Below, in pieces: positions 46,710 to 57,627 of a stretch of DNA of 64,000 nt (its first letter is position 1; each line of letters opens with the position of its first letter). This DNA comes from Tanypteryx hageni (lineage: Eukaryota > Arthropoda > Insecta > Odonata > Petaluridae): assembly GCA_028673005.1 (NCBI GenBank), contig CM054115.1, positions 196,362,370 to 196,426,369 of the forward strand, in the 5' to 3' direction. Below the pieces are notes generated by a model that saw only the letters and a list, made by a program, of their open reading frames with translations, was not told the DNA's origin and did not search any database. A program made the position numbers and the translations under genes.

Positions 46710-47470
46710 TCTATATATCATTCTATATAGACGTTCCTTACAGTGGAGGAGGAGGAGGATACTAATGTTTAGGCACTTCCAGATGAGCTGGAGATTCGAA
46801 ATTTTTTTCTTAGGTGGGATTTTTCACAAAACCGACTAAAAAAACGAAAATCTTGAAAAAGTGCAACAATGCGGCCGCTAAAAATTTGCAATTGTTTAAA
46901 CAAATTTTCGAGGTTTATGTATTTCTGAATGAGCTGAAATTTTTTTTAAAGATAGGATTTGTAAAAAAACGAAGTAGGGAATGTAAAAATTTTGATATTT
47001 TAATTTGTTTGGCAGTTAAAAATTCTTAAATTTTAAACAAACAGGTAAATGTTTAGATACTATCGGGCAAGATAGGAAGCTGAAATTTTAAAGTTATTTA
47101 GAGATCAGTCTATATAAATGAATAAACTTTTCAGTGTATCCATGAAATTGTTATTGCGGCCTTTAAAAATTAAATAATTTTAAATAACTAGATAAATGTT
47201 ATTTCACTTCTAAATGTGCTACAGATTTAAAATTTGGCGGAAATCTGTGGCATTATTTACCCAATCTGGAACATTTATAATATTCCTAAAGTTTAAAAAA
47301 TTAGTGCTTGTTTTACTCCATTATTGTTCCATAAGGAAAAACGAAAATTGGTCCCGAGGATAAATCTTATGAATTAATGAAATGCTTCCCATGATGAAAT
47401 ATCTCTCTGAAAAATAAATTTTTTTAAAGGTGAGATGAAATGCTTGCAGTATGCAAGCACCTTCTACTAG
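46710..47470 (+). mobile_element. Helitron array, unit D
   Basis: It starts A|TCTATATATCATTCTATATA directly after the CTAG-T-A of unit C. It ends TGCTTGCAGTATGCAAGCA, CCTTCTACTAG and T. It is the best-preserved unit, at 761 bp. Confidence 0.68.
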
Positions 47471-47504
47471 TGTATATATATACATACATATATATATACA
47501 CATA

Positions 47505-48401
47505 CAGGGTTTTCCTAATTTATCTTTCCGATTACAGAAGGTAATGTCAACCAAACTACCAAAGATAAAAAGATTTGGTTTGCTGCATTGATTTAAGTAT
47601 AAAATTACATTTTAGTACACTTCGATGTGTGTCCTTTGGGTAGCACGTAGCACATCAAGTCGGTATTCAATTTCTGTCCATGTACACACCAACATGTCTG
47701 GTGTCACATTGTTGATGGCATCTGTGATTCACGCACAAAGGGTTTCAATGTCCGGCACAGGTGTCTGATACACTTGGCCCTTCACGAAATCCCAAAGGGG
47801 GTAATGTCAGGTGTTTATGGTGGCCATGGGATTGGCCCATCCCTTCCAATCCAGTGTCCTGGAAAAGTTTCGTTCAGAAAGCTCTGTACAGCTGAACTCT
47901 ATTGTGGTGGGACACCATCTTGTTGAAAGATAATCAAAGGCTACAGTTCCTCCACTTGTGGTGTCACAAACAGTTGGATCAAGTCCAGATACACAGTTCC
48001 AGTTATGGTTTGCTCTGCGAAAAAGAATGGGCCAATAATCCGGTCATGCAATAACCAACATCACACATTAATCTTTTTGCTGTTACGAATGTGCTCAACA
48101 ACTGCCAGTGGATTCTTGGAGCCCCAAATATGCACGTTATGGCAATTGACTTTTCCAATGACATGGAAAGTGGTCTCTCTGATGCTTGGCTTCGAAGGTG
48201 GATTCTTACCATACAGCCGTAATTTCTCTGCACAGTAATCACAGATTTTGACTTTGCAAGTCACACAACACAATGAGCTCTTTCCTCCATGGTCACCATT
48301 TTGGATTGCGACTTAAAATGCAACAAACGCCATCATTTTACATTTTGCGATTTTGTTGATATTACATTTTGTAATGGGAAAGATTAATTAGGAACACTCT
48401 G
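47505..48401 (-). mobile_element. Deleted Tc1/mariner-type element, 0.9 kb
   Basis: The ends CAGGGTTTTCCTAATTTATC and, reversed, CAGAGTGTTCCTAATTAATC are flanked by TA (47503-47504, 48402-48403). The minus strand holds a transposase with an internal deletion. It sits in a TA/CA microsatellite. Confidence 0.8.
47590..48305 (-). pseudogene. Tc1/mariner-type transposase, internally deleted
   Basis: The minus strand starts MVTMEERAHCVV near 48293 with the KSKSVITVQRNYG helix region. Right after GKNPPSKPSIR it jumps to ETTFHVIGKVNCHNVHIWGS, so most of the helix-turn-helix domain and the first part of the core are lost. The text continues through IIFQQDG (catalytic Asp), DGPIPWPP and TPDITP (acidic third residue region). 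It ends in MLVCTWTEIEYRLDVLRATQ near 47620. Several stops are present. I recognise this as a family widespread in arthropods, with a DDE_3-type core. Confidence 0.75.
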
Positions 48402-48403
48402 TA

Positions 48404-48445
48404 CACACACACACACACACACATATATATCTATATACATATACA
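48404..48445 (+). repeat. CA/TA microsatellite, left flank of LINE
   Basis: The run (CA)n then (TA)n ends CATATACAGTGGTGAGCAG. The same text, CA then TA then TATATACAGTGATGAGAAG, lies after the LINE at 53891-53930. Confidence 0.8.
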
Positions 48446-48652
48446 GTGGTGAGCAGACGTGTCTTCGTGAGCTCCGTAATTTTCGTGGATTTTCCGAGGA
48501 TATCGACAACTTGCCGTGATCGTCTGTGGTTGTTATCAGACCTTACGTGTCTGTTAACAAACTGCCCAAGTTTTGTAAGTACTAAATCTTAATTAGTCCC
48601 TTTTCAGAGTGATTTAAAAGGTGCCTCGTTTCACGCGAGGCGTCTTTTCGCC

Positions 48653-50009
48653 ATGCCGGCGAACGAAGCCGTATCGGCCGGTGCCATCTCGGGAGCCCCT
48701 CCTGTGACGGCGGTTCTTTTTGCCGACTTCCGTCTCAGCTGGGAGAAGAGGATGGTGACAAAAAGCTGTGGTGTTTTATTCCAAGCTCTAGAGAATGTCC
48801 CACAAATTGCTTATCTTACTTCAGTGTTTATTCCCGCCCAAAATATCGTGTTAATAGGACGAATCCCGTCAGCAATAGTAATCTACTTCAATGACCCCTC
48901 TTGGGCGAATTTGGTTTTGGAAAGAGAAATTGACGTAGATAGACAACATCTGTCCGCCTGTCCTATCCATGTGAGACCGACGAGAGTAATGGTTTCCAAT
49001 ATACCACCCGAAGTGCCTGACCACATTGTGACAAGTTTTCTGTCTAACTACGGAAAAATTACGTCTTGGCTGCGTCCCATACCTATTGCAAATGGGGGAA
49101 ATGTAATTTTCTCCCATATTGTCAGTTCGAGACACGAATATTAATGCAAATCAAGACAGCGCAACCCTCCCTTCTTCATACTCCTTTGTTCACGAAGAAC
49201 TTCGCTACACCGTTTACTTTTTGACAAAATTGACTTGCTTCAATTGCAAAGAAGAAGGACATCTTTCAGCCAAATAGAGAAGATGCTACGCACAGAGAAA
49301 ATTCGAATACCACCCAAAACCAAGAAAACACCGAAGACATACCTGAGGTGGCCATCCCTACAGCCCCTGCTGGAAGTGAGTTAATTTCTGCCGATTCTTT
49401 CCCCGCTAAAGTGACCTTGGATACGGCTAGTAAAAATGAGGAAGCAACATCCCTTCTAATCGACCTCCCAAAACATTCAACCCAGCAAACCGAAGAACCT
49501 TTCTTCTCACCACTACCTGAACATTCACCAGCTAAACGACCCCTCTCTCCTGAAAAGATAACAACCCCAGGGCAAGGGAAGTCGTACAAGGAGGCGATAG
49601 AACTGATACCTTCCACAATCAGGCAACCATAAATTACGAGCTCTCTCTCAATGAGGGTATGACCAAGGGAACCTCTTCAAATGCCACATTGCCCCGTGAA
49701 AATATGAAGAAAAATAACAAGCTCAATAGCATAGAAGAAGACAATCAGATTGCAGAACTATCCGACACAAAATCCGACATTTCTGAATGTTCGAATATGA
49801 GCCACACAACAGTGCCCGAAAACGCCTTTAGTGAGAGTGATCCCTTAAACCACTCCCAACTCAACCGCCTTCTAAAAGAGACCTACAACAAAAGAAGGAA
49901 AAGGGTAAAAATATGCCAATCGTTCACAGAAGACTTACCTGCCTTAAGCGAGCAGTTAAAAAGACACCAAATTTTCTCAAGGAAGAAAACCCGGAAAAAT
50001 CTAATCTGA
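48653..50009 (+). pseudogene. Tx1-like LINE ORF1
   Basis: The start MPANEAVSAGAISGAPPVTA follows an ATG at 48653. An RRM-like stretch (PTRVMVSNIPPEVPDHIVTS, FLSNYGKI) runs to 49144. After a frame change near 49140, a zinc-knuckle-like CFNCKEEGH is followed by AKxRRCY near 49270, with an in-frame TAG. An acidic, Ser/Pro/Thr-rich tail then continues through 49348-49632 and 49659-50009 and ends KRHQIFSRKKTRKNLI. ORF1 proteins bind the element RNA. Two or three frame changes and stops make this copy inactive. Confidence 0.7.
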
Positions 50010-50099
50010 TTCTTCGGATGAACCGTCTCATTTCCGATATAGAAAAACACATCACTGCTTGAACAAAATACTTGTCGCTTTATTAATATTTCGTAGTTT

Positions 50100-53000
50100 A
50101 TGATGGAATTAAAACTTTTAACGCTAATCGTTGGTGGGATTGCGTCCGAAATAGATCGTCGAGTTCTACTGAATTTTTTATGTAAATACATACCCGATTT
50201 AGCTCTCATCCAGGAAACAAACATCAAATATCCTGAATCATTCGACTGGAGAGAGTGGAAGAAGAATTTCATTATTTTCCACTCACCCGGGAGCGCTTGA
50301 GGCTCTGGCCTTATGTTTGTCGTGTCAAAAGCTGCCTTCTGCGTAGATTTTTCCCTGTTGGAAATAGAACCAGGTCAACTTGCCGCCCTAAAATTCACAT
50401 TAAATGGAAACATATATGTTGTACAACATTCATTGTCCTAATCACCCAGAGCGTGCAGAAAGGACACTTAATGATTTGCTGTCGAACCTGAACTCCTGGA
50501 CTAACGTAATACCCATTATTGGAGGGGATTTGAATACAACGCTTAATCCGCTTCTGGAGCACCAATCAAAGAGAGAGCATAACACACTTGCTTCCAGCCA
50601 ACTGGCCCACATTCGCCATCGACACAAACTAATAGACTCGTGGAGGAACCTACACCCAGATCAAATTGAATATACACGCTTTGGATCACGACTAAACCAG
50701 ATAACGGCTTCTCGGATAGATCACATTTTTCTAAATAAGAGACAAAAAAGTAATCTTCTCGACAGCTCCCATATCATATGTGGCTTCACAGACCACTCCG
50801 CTGTCTTGACAAGAATCAACATAGAAGAAAGAAGAAGAAGGCCTGCATATTGGACCTTCCCCCTAACTACTTGCTAAAAGATGAATCTTTTAAGAAGTAT
50901 TTTAAACACTTCTGGAATTTTTGGAAATCTCAGGAAGATGAATTTGTCTCGCTGTCCTCCTGGTGGGATGTTGGAAAAGTTGAAACCAAATGGCTAGTTA
51001 CCGAATACATAAAAGCTAACAAAAATGAGTTGTCTCACTTCCACCTCGAAAAGAAGAGAGACGAAATTGACCACCTCTCCAAAGAAATAGCAAAAAACCC
51101 TCTACTGAGCCCTCTACTAATAGAAAGAAAAGCCGAACTCGGAGCAATCGAAAGACGTTTGGCATCCAAAAGTGTCCTCGAAAAACGCAGCCGGTTTCTG
51201 AAAGAAGGCTATGCGCCCAGCGCTTTCTTTTTTTCACTGGAACAAGGAAACAATGTTAAAAAAGATTACATAAGCATTTTGACAACACCTGATGGAAACA
51301 AAATATGCCACGAGAAAGCCATAGACGAATACTTGGAGAGAGCATTTCAGACAAAATTATGATAAGGATATTTTAGAAGGAGCCGACAATTTCCTTGCTT
51401 AAGCGCAAATCCCTTCTCTTCGTGAGAAAAGAAAAACTGAGCTTGACCCTATAATTACAATGGATGAACTAAAATCTGCCATCTCGTGTCTTAGTAGAAC
51501 GACATCCCCGGGAACCGATGGATTAACCATGGAATTCTACCAGGCATTTAGCAATATATTGGCTAAAGATATCCATCGTGTCTGGATTAGCAGCCTCGAA
51601 GTAGGATCGGTTCCGATCTCGTGGAGAAGAACGGCTTTAAGGTTAATCCCTAAAAAAGGCAACCGCGAAAATATAGCCAACTGGAGACCGATGTCCTTGT
51701 GCAATACAGATTATAAAATCATTGTTAAATGTCTTTCGAATAAATTGAGGAATATCGTGTCCGATGTGGTCGGAGACGAACAATCTTACTGTATTCCGGG
51801 AAGAACCATACACGACAACATAAGGCTGGTCGACGACCTCTTCCACGTAGCTTCCTCAAAGAAGTTGCCGATCGCAATAATATCAATAGACCAACAAAAG
51901 GCATTCGATAAAGTATCACATTCCTTCCTGTGGAAAACCTTCGAAATCATTGGATTGCCAAATAAATTCATAGAAGCAATAAAAATGCTTTATTTGGATG
52001 CAGAAATAATGATCAAGATACCTGGAAAACTATTAGCACCCTTCAAAATGAGGAAAGGAATCCGACAAGGCTGCCCTATGTCAGGGCTACTATACTCTCT
52101 AAGCATTGAACCATTATTGGCAACTATGAAAAAGAAACTACTTGGGTGTGGATTGTCATTCTCAAGAGACTCACCTGAATACATAGTGTCAGGCTATGCT
52201 GATGATCTTTTAATATTCATTGGAAGTGATTGTGGATTCCCAATCCTATCACACCTACTTCAGGAATACTCCAAAATCTCAGGTGCAAAAATCAATCTAG
52301 AGAAAAGCATTGGGATGTGGGGAGGAGCTTGGAAGCATCGATTTGATTCTCCCCTTGGAATCCAGTGGAGAAACGATTTCCTTAAGTACCTAGGCATTAG
52401 CATTGGAGCCGAAACCAACACGAAGGAAGAAAACAATAAAAAACTAACTGATAACTTACAAAGGGTACTAAATCTATGGAGCGTGAGAGCCAAGACTCAT
52501 CTGTCCTTAAAAGGACGAGTGATCATAGCAAATAACCTAGCTGCATCCACCCTTTGGCACATTCTAAAAAACTACGAACCACCTGTGAACGTCGTAAACA
52601 ATCTCCAAGGGAAACTCATCAACTTTATTTGGGCCAACTCCAGACACTGGGTATCCGCGGCTGCACTCAGCAGGCCTGTAATACATGGCGGACTAGGCCT
52701 AGTCAATATCCCTGCAAAAATAAAATCCTTTCGCCTCCAAACTATTCAGAAATTACTCAAAACCAATCCAAACAATCCTGGAAAACTCCTACTTCTTAGC
52801 ATCCTGAACACCGATAATATACCCGACCCAAGCAGAGATGTCCTTTCCTTGCTCACTAGCCCACCCTATCCTATGGACTGGCCATCACTCCACAAGTCTG
52901 TCTGTATGGCATGGAACAATCTGCGGAAAAAATTAACCTTAGAGAAATCAGTTGTATTACTCACTGAGATGAAGAAATCCGATCTCTATCAAGCATCATT

Positions 53001-53631
53001 AGACTTGGATAAAAAGATATCTGATGTAAATGACTGGAAACTCAAGTGGTCAAACATCGGGTGGTTCACTAATCAGAGAGTTCTTAACACCCGAATTCTG
53101 TATAGCATTCCTTCAATCAAAAAGGATTCGGATATCTCCTTCAAACTTTTTCATCACGGTATAATCCACCCAAGACAGGCAGCACATGTAGACTCGACAG
53201 CATCTCCTCACTGTAGAGCATCTGGAGGAGACGGATCACTGCCTCACCGTTTCTTTGACTGCCCTAAAATAGCCTTGTTACTAAAACTGGTGAATCAATT
53301 GTGTCAACGACTAGATCCCAACTTCAAGCTCAACAGAGAAAACTTTTTGATAGGTCCAAATGAGAAAACGAAAAATTCTTCTGCAATATCCTTTCTCCTC
53401 TCGACATCTAAGGCACTTATCCATTCCATCCGTGAAGAACGACCGCCGTACCCCATCTCCTCCATCAGGCTGCTAAATGTCTTCAGTGGATGCATAAAAT
53501 GGAGAATTCTTACGGATTACCATTTTTCTAAAGGAAACGAGCATGAAATGGCCAACTTCAAGATCACTTGGAGTTCTTCTTCTAATCCTTTCTTTATCCT
53601 ATGTCAAGACACCCTAATATGGCAATTCTAA
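50100..53631 (+). pseudogene. Tx1-like LINE ORF2, endonuclease and RT
   Basis: The endonuclease (50100-50877) shows LALIQETNIKYPE, IIGGDLNTTLNPL, SRIDHIFLNKRQ and TDHSAVLTR. It has a TGA near 50298 and frame changes near 50400 and 50800. A linker (50778-51362) has a stop at 51360. The reverse transcriptase part (51460-53631) is one unbroken 723-codon frame. Its motifs are TTSPGTDGLTMEFYQ, IANWRPMSLCNTDYKI, GRTIHDNIRLVDD, ISIDQQKAFDKVSHSFLWKT, IRQGCPMSGLLYSLSIEPL and SGYADDLLIF (catalytic box). A C-terminal C...H...C finger reads SPHCRASGGDGSLPHRFFDC. The GRTIHDN motif and tail place it in the L1/Tx1 group. Confidence 0.9.
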
Positions 53632-53890
53632 AATCATTCCTCCTTCCCTTTTCCACATCGAACCCGTCCTTCGTCCCTTACTTGCTACCAATCATGCCGT
53701 CACCGAATCATCCAAGTACACTGACACCCAACTACATGTTTACCTTAAAATGCCTAAAAGTCGAGATTTTTCAGTATATGAATAATGTTTGGCTTGTAAG
53801 GCGACATTAAAAATGTCAATGAGCAGTATGCACAGCTGTAATTGTTAAAATCGTTCAGCACTGCAAGGCTTATGAAAAACAAAAACAAAA
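53632..53890 (+). other. LINE 3' untranslated region
   Basis: This is noncoding text between the ORF2 stop and the A/C-rich tail. No separate gene is seen. Confidence 0.6.
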
Positions 53891-53916
53891 AACATACACA
53901 CACACACACATATATA
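53891..53916 (+). repeat. CA/TA microsatellite, right flank of LINE
   Basis: (CA)n then TATATA, continuing into CAGTGATGAGAAG, the end of the next element. Confidence 0.75.
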
Positions 53917-55335
53917 CAGTGATGAGAAGAGTACCAAAAAAAGTAACTGGACTCAGTTACAATTACTTCATCTGCATTGTACTCAATTACATTCTTAAAA
54001 AAGTAATTACAAGTATGAGTAAATTACAATTACACTTCCGTGCGAATTAAAAATGTCGTCACTCTTAGGTCAATGCATGGGTCTAAATCAACCATTGTCT
54101 TATCTTTACTGTTTTTATGCATATCAATCAGAATTTTCATATTATTTGCATCAATACGTGAATCTTAAATTTCGCTATTTATCTTGCAGAAATGCTGCAT
54201 ATTAAACCCATTGTCTCCTAATTTAGCTTTCCATGGTGTAAGGGCCTCTTTTTTGCACGTTTCAATTACCAACAAGTGTGGAAAGGTGTACTCCATATCG
54301 GAGTAGACAGTGTTTCCAAATGCATTCTTTGAGATCGACAAATTTTACTAAAACTCCCCAATACCATATTTCATCAAAATACGTCCTGTGGTTCCCGAGT
54401 TAGAACAGAGGTACGTTGTAAACTACATGTAGATCTTCATGTAAAGTGTTCATAATTTTCTTCTGATTTTACCCAAAATTGAAATCGGCTGACGAATTTT
54501 AGTAAAACTTCTTCATACCACATTTCATTAAAATATGTCGGGCGGTTCCAGAGTTGTAAAAATTTTAATTAATATTTTTTTGGAATGAACAAAAGAACAT
54601 CGAAAATAGTATAATCATTTCAATACTTTAATGTGCTTTTCTTTAAATTTATCGTAAACTTTACTTTTTACGGGAAAAATAATTTGACAAAAAATGCATA
54701 TTTAATTATTTTATTTAATTGTTTTTCTCAATATTTTTCTCTCAGATGAGTATTTAACGATATTCTTGCAAAGCATGTTGTAAAATACATGTAGATCTTC
54801 AAGTAAAGTGTTCTTAATTATTATCCAATTTTAACAAAAATTGAAATTGGTCAACAAATTTTAGCAAAACTCCCAAATACCAAATTTCATTGAAGTCCGT
54901 CCAGCGGTTCCCAAGTTTAAATATGCAGACAGATGGATGGATGGACAGACGGAAACCACCTGCCCTATATGCATTCAATTTGTGCAAAGAATGCATAATA
55001 AGTAAATGATCAATGAAGGATGATTGAAAAATATCTAATCATTAATAATCGATGCCAGCAATTCCGGTCGAATTAGATATTGTGCTATCATTGACTGACA
55101 ACACACTGCATTCCGATTGTGAATCATGTCAATAGCTAACCTGTACCTTTTCACAAAAAATAAATAATAAGAATAACAAGTAACTATTACTGAAATGTAA
55201 CGATTACTTCTGTCTGCAATAAAAGTAGATTACAATTATTAATTACAGTTTTTTAAAGGATTGATTACAAGTAAAAAATACTCAAAAGTAATCGTTACCG
55301 GTAACTCAGTTATACTCAATTACTTCCCATCACTG
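53917..55335. mobile_element. hAT-like element with CAGTG ends
   Basis: The left end is CAGTGATGAGAAG. The right end, reversed, is CAGTGATGGGAAG. AGTAATTACA-type words are repeated behind both ends (AAGTAACTGG, GTTACAATTACTT, and reversed partners near 55260-55330). These are typical of a hAT branch. The flanks are TA-rich, so an 8-bp duplication cannot be confirmed. Repeat A copy 2 is inside. No transposase is seen. Confidence 0.6.
54330..54960 (+). repeat. Dispersed repeat A, copy 2
   Basis: It matches 13091-13480 (AAACTCCCCAATACCATATT, GGTTCCCGAGTTAG) and continues further, ending in a GACAGATGGATGGATGGACA run. Confidence 0.65.
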
Positions 55336-55379
55336 TATAGTATAGATGCATATGATGTGATACATAAGAAACTTTTTAA

Positions 55380-55670
55380 TAACAGTTATTATATACATAA
55401 TATCCTTACTCTGTCCATCCGTCCATTGGTCTCCCCATCCATCTGTTCATCCATCCTTCAGAATGCTGCTTTCATTAGTATTGAGTGAAATCTGTAGCTC
55501 GAACATGATCTTTTTAACATGTTTTGATAAATTTTATGACTAGGTAGAAGATTGAAATTTAGTAGGAATGTTTGATTCTTATAGTAAAAACCATTTACAA
55601 AAAATCCTCAAAAAAGACCCGGGTTGGACTCCAAGAGATAATTTCTATTTCCCATAAGATAACACGTAAA
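55380..55670 (+). repeat. Dispersed repeat D, copy 2
   Basis: The order TGTCCATCCGTCCATTGGTC, ATTTAGTAGGAATG, CGGGTTGGACTCCAAGAGAT and TTTCCCATAAGATAACACGT parallels 39297-39730. The gypsy remnant begins where the match stops. Confidence 0.6.
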
Positions 55671-55689
55671 AATCTCTCTCTGTAGTCTC

Positions 55690-56470
55690 ACTGATAGCTC
55701 ACTCAATGGTTTGGTACCCAGCAGGGCTACCAATGGTTTGTCGCCTGCCCACAGTTGAACATGAGCTCCTTCAATGTATGTGGCGAATCTCTCACAAGCC
55801 CAAGTTAATGCCAGGGCCTCCTTTTCTATCTGCGTTCTGTTTCTGTTAGTGATCAGGATGTGTAACTGACAGCTTTCCATGTACCATCGCCTTGCTGCTG
55901 CTCCAGTACTGCTCCAAGTCCATAAGATGACGAATCTGCTGTAAGTTTCTTACTTGTTTCTTCCAAGGGGATTTGAAAATATACTCTATAGGCATCAATC
56001 TTACTCATGACTTTGGCCTGGGAAAGACATGCCAAAATCTCATCCACTGCCGGTAGTATGTGGCATTCTCACTGCACACTTGCATTAAGCTGTGTGTAGT
56101 CCACACAAATTCTTACTGTGCCATTGGGTTTTGGGATAACTACCATTGGAGCGCACCACTCTGTTGGCTTGTCTGCTTGCTAGATTACGCCCTTTTGTTT
56201 CATTTGTTCCAGCTCCAGCCATACCTTTTCCCACAGCTGTATGGGCACCCTTCGTGGTGTAGACACCACATAAGGCCTTGCATTGTTTTTCAGCTGGATG
56301 CTGTATGGCTGCTTCAATTGCCCCAGTCCATTAAATAATGCCAGAAATACCTCCTCTGGGGTGCAGGAACCCAATGTTGTTGTGTCTATCCAATGCAGGA
56401 TGCCAAGACCTTGGATTGCTGGTCTCCCAAGCAGGACTTCATTCCTTCCTGGGGTTATTTGGTCGTCTTC
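55690..56470 (-). pseudogene. Gypsy pol: RT fused to RNase H by deletion
   Basis: The minus strand reads [54 protein letters not shown] and then LSQAKVMSKIDAYRVYFQIP, the first reverse transcriptase Asp region. Directly after PLEETSKKLT comes ADSSSYGLGAVLEQQ, the start of RNase H, so the YxDD part is deleted. NRTQIEKEALALTWACERFA and KPLVALLGTKPLSELSVRLQ follow. It then ends near 55682 in unrelated DNA. Confidence 0.85.
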
Positions 56471-56479
56471 CTCCCAGGT

Positions 56480-57572
56480 TCTGTCCTTCCATTGTAACTT
56501 TGTGGTGAAGAATCCCTTCAGACGGAATGCCTTTCTTCCCATGCCGGACAAACATTGTGACGTCTGCCTCAGTTTAACTCCTGGTATCACACAGTCAAGT
56601 ATGCAAAATCCAATGACCATGATGTCTGCTCCAGTATCTATTTTAAACTTCATTTCTATTCTGTTCATCGTAACTTCAGTCCACCAAGGTTCTCTGCATG
56701 CTTCAATTGTTTCCAGATATAGATGTAATCTTCCTCTTCTTGGACTGCGACGGTACCCACTGAATTCTTCGATCGGCATACCGATTTCCAGTGTCTCTTC
56801 TTCTTGCATGCATTACATGTAGACTGTCGTGCAGGGCAAGCTGAGAATGCGTGTTGCGGAGATAGCCTGCATCGGCTGACTGGCTGCTGTTGCTGTTGCC
56901 GCTCTGCTCCCACCTCTGTCTGTCCATGAGTCCTTCCCTGTCGGGTCACTATTTGACTTCGTCGTTGGATGTGGTGAACATCGTACTCTGGCACCACCGA
57001 AGTCCGCATTCCTCCCGGTGCTGCATGAACCACCTCTTGCTGCCTCTGTACTTCCTCGCTTTGATGCACTTTCCATATTACCCCATCTAATGTCAGTTCA
57101 GGATCAAGCTGCATTATCAGGGGAAGTTTTGCATCATAGATGCCTACTAATATTTGATCTCTCAGAAGGTCCTCCTTCAGGGATCCATAATTACAATATT
57201 GCACAAGGTGATACAAATCAGCGGTAAATTCTTCGACAAGCTCACCTTCTTGTTGGCACTGCTGGTTGAATTGCACCCTCATATATACAACATTCATCCT
57301 TTCCGATAGTGTTTTTGAAGTTTTTTGTATACTTTCATATACTTTTTCTTCTCTTCCACTGTCAGCTTAAGATTGAAAAGACTCCCATGGTATATATCAG
57401 CATATTTACTTGTTCTTCATTGCCTTATTTCTTCAAGCCTGATGCCATCCAATAATGTTCTTACCTTTTGGACCCATTCTTCCACGACGAAAGAAAACGG
57501 TGCCGGGGGTGCCACTGCTGACATGACCACGATTGTCCTTTCTTCCGTTCTCTCACTCTTTTGCTCGGCCAT
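56480..57572 (-). pseudogene. Gypsy gag and protease
   Basis: Gag starts at an ATG at 57572 (MAEQKSERTEERTIV). It has a capsid-like GELVEEFTADLYHLVQYCNY and DQILVGIYDAKLPLIMQLDP, and a zinc knuckle CNACKKKRHWKSVC (CX2CX4HX4C) near 56800. The protease follows with MKFKIDTGADIMVIG, carrying the catalytic DTG, near 56640. Frame changes near 57400 and 56750 break the chain. It is a gypsy of the kind that lacks an envelope gene, as far as is visible. Confidence 0.85.
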
Positions 57573-57610
57573 CTCTAGTTGCTCTCCATAATCACACTGC
57601 CGATATGATT

Positions 57611-57627
57611 GTTCACCGCTGCCACCA
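57611..57627 (-). other. Primer-binding-like site
   Basis: Directly inside the LTR the minus strand reads TGGTGGCAGCGGTGAAC. A TGG start right after the LTR is where a tRNA primer pairs. Confidence 0.55.

Larger units (their letters stand above)
48446..53890 (+). mobile_element. Tx1-like (L1-group) LINE, nearly full length
   Basis: This is a two-ORF non-LTR retrotransposon of about 5.4 kb with a 5' leader (48446-48652), ORF1, ORF2 and an A/C-rich tail (AAAAACAAAAACAAAAAAC). Both flanks are the same CA/TA microsatellite. It has few but clear disabling changes. The Tx1 group is known to include families with fixed targets such as microsatellites. Confidence 0.8.
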
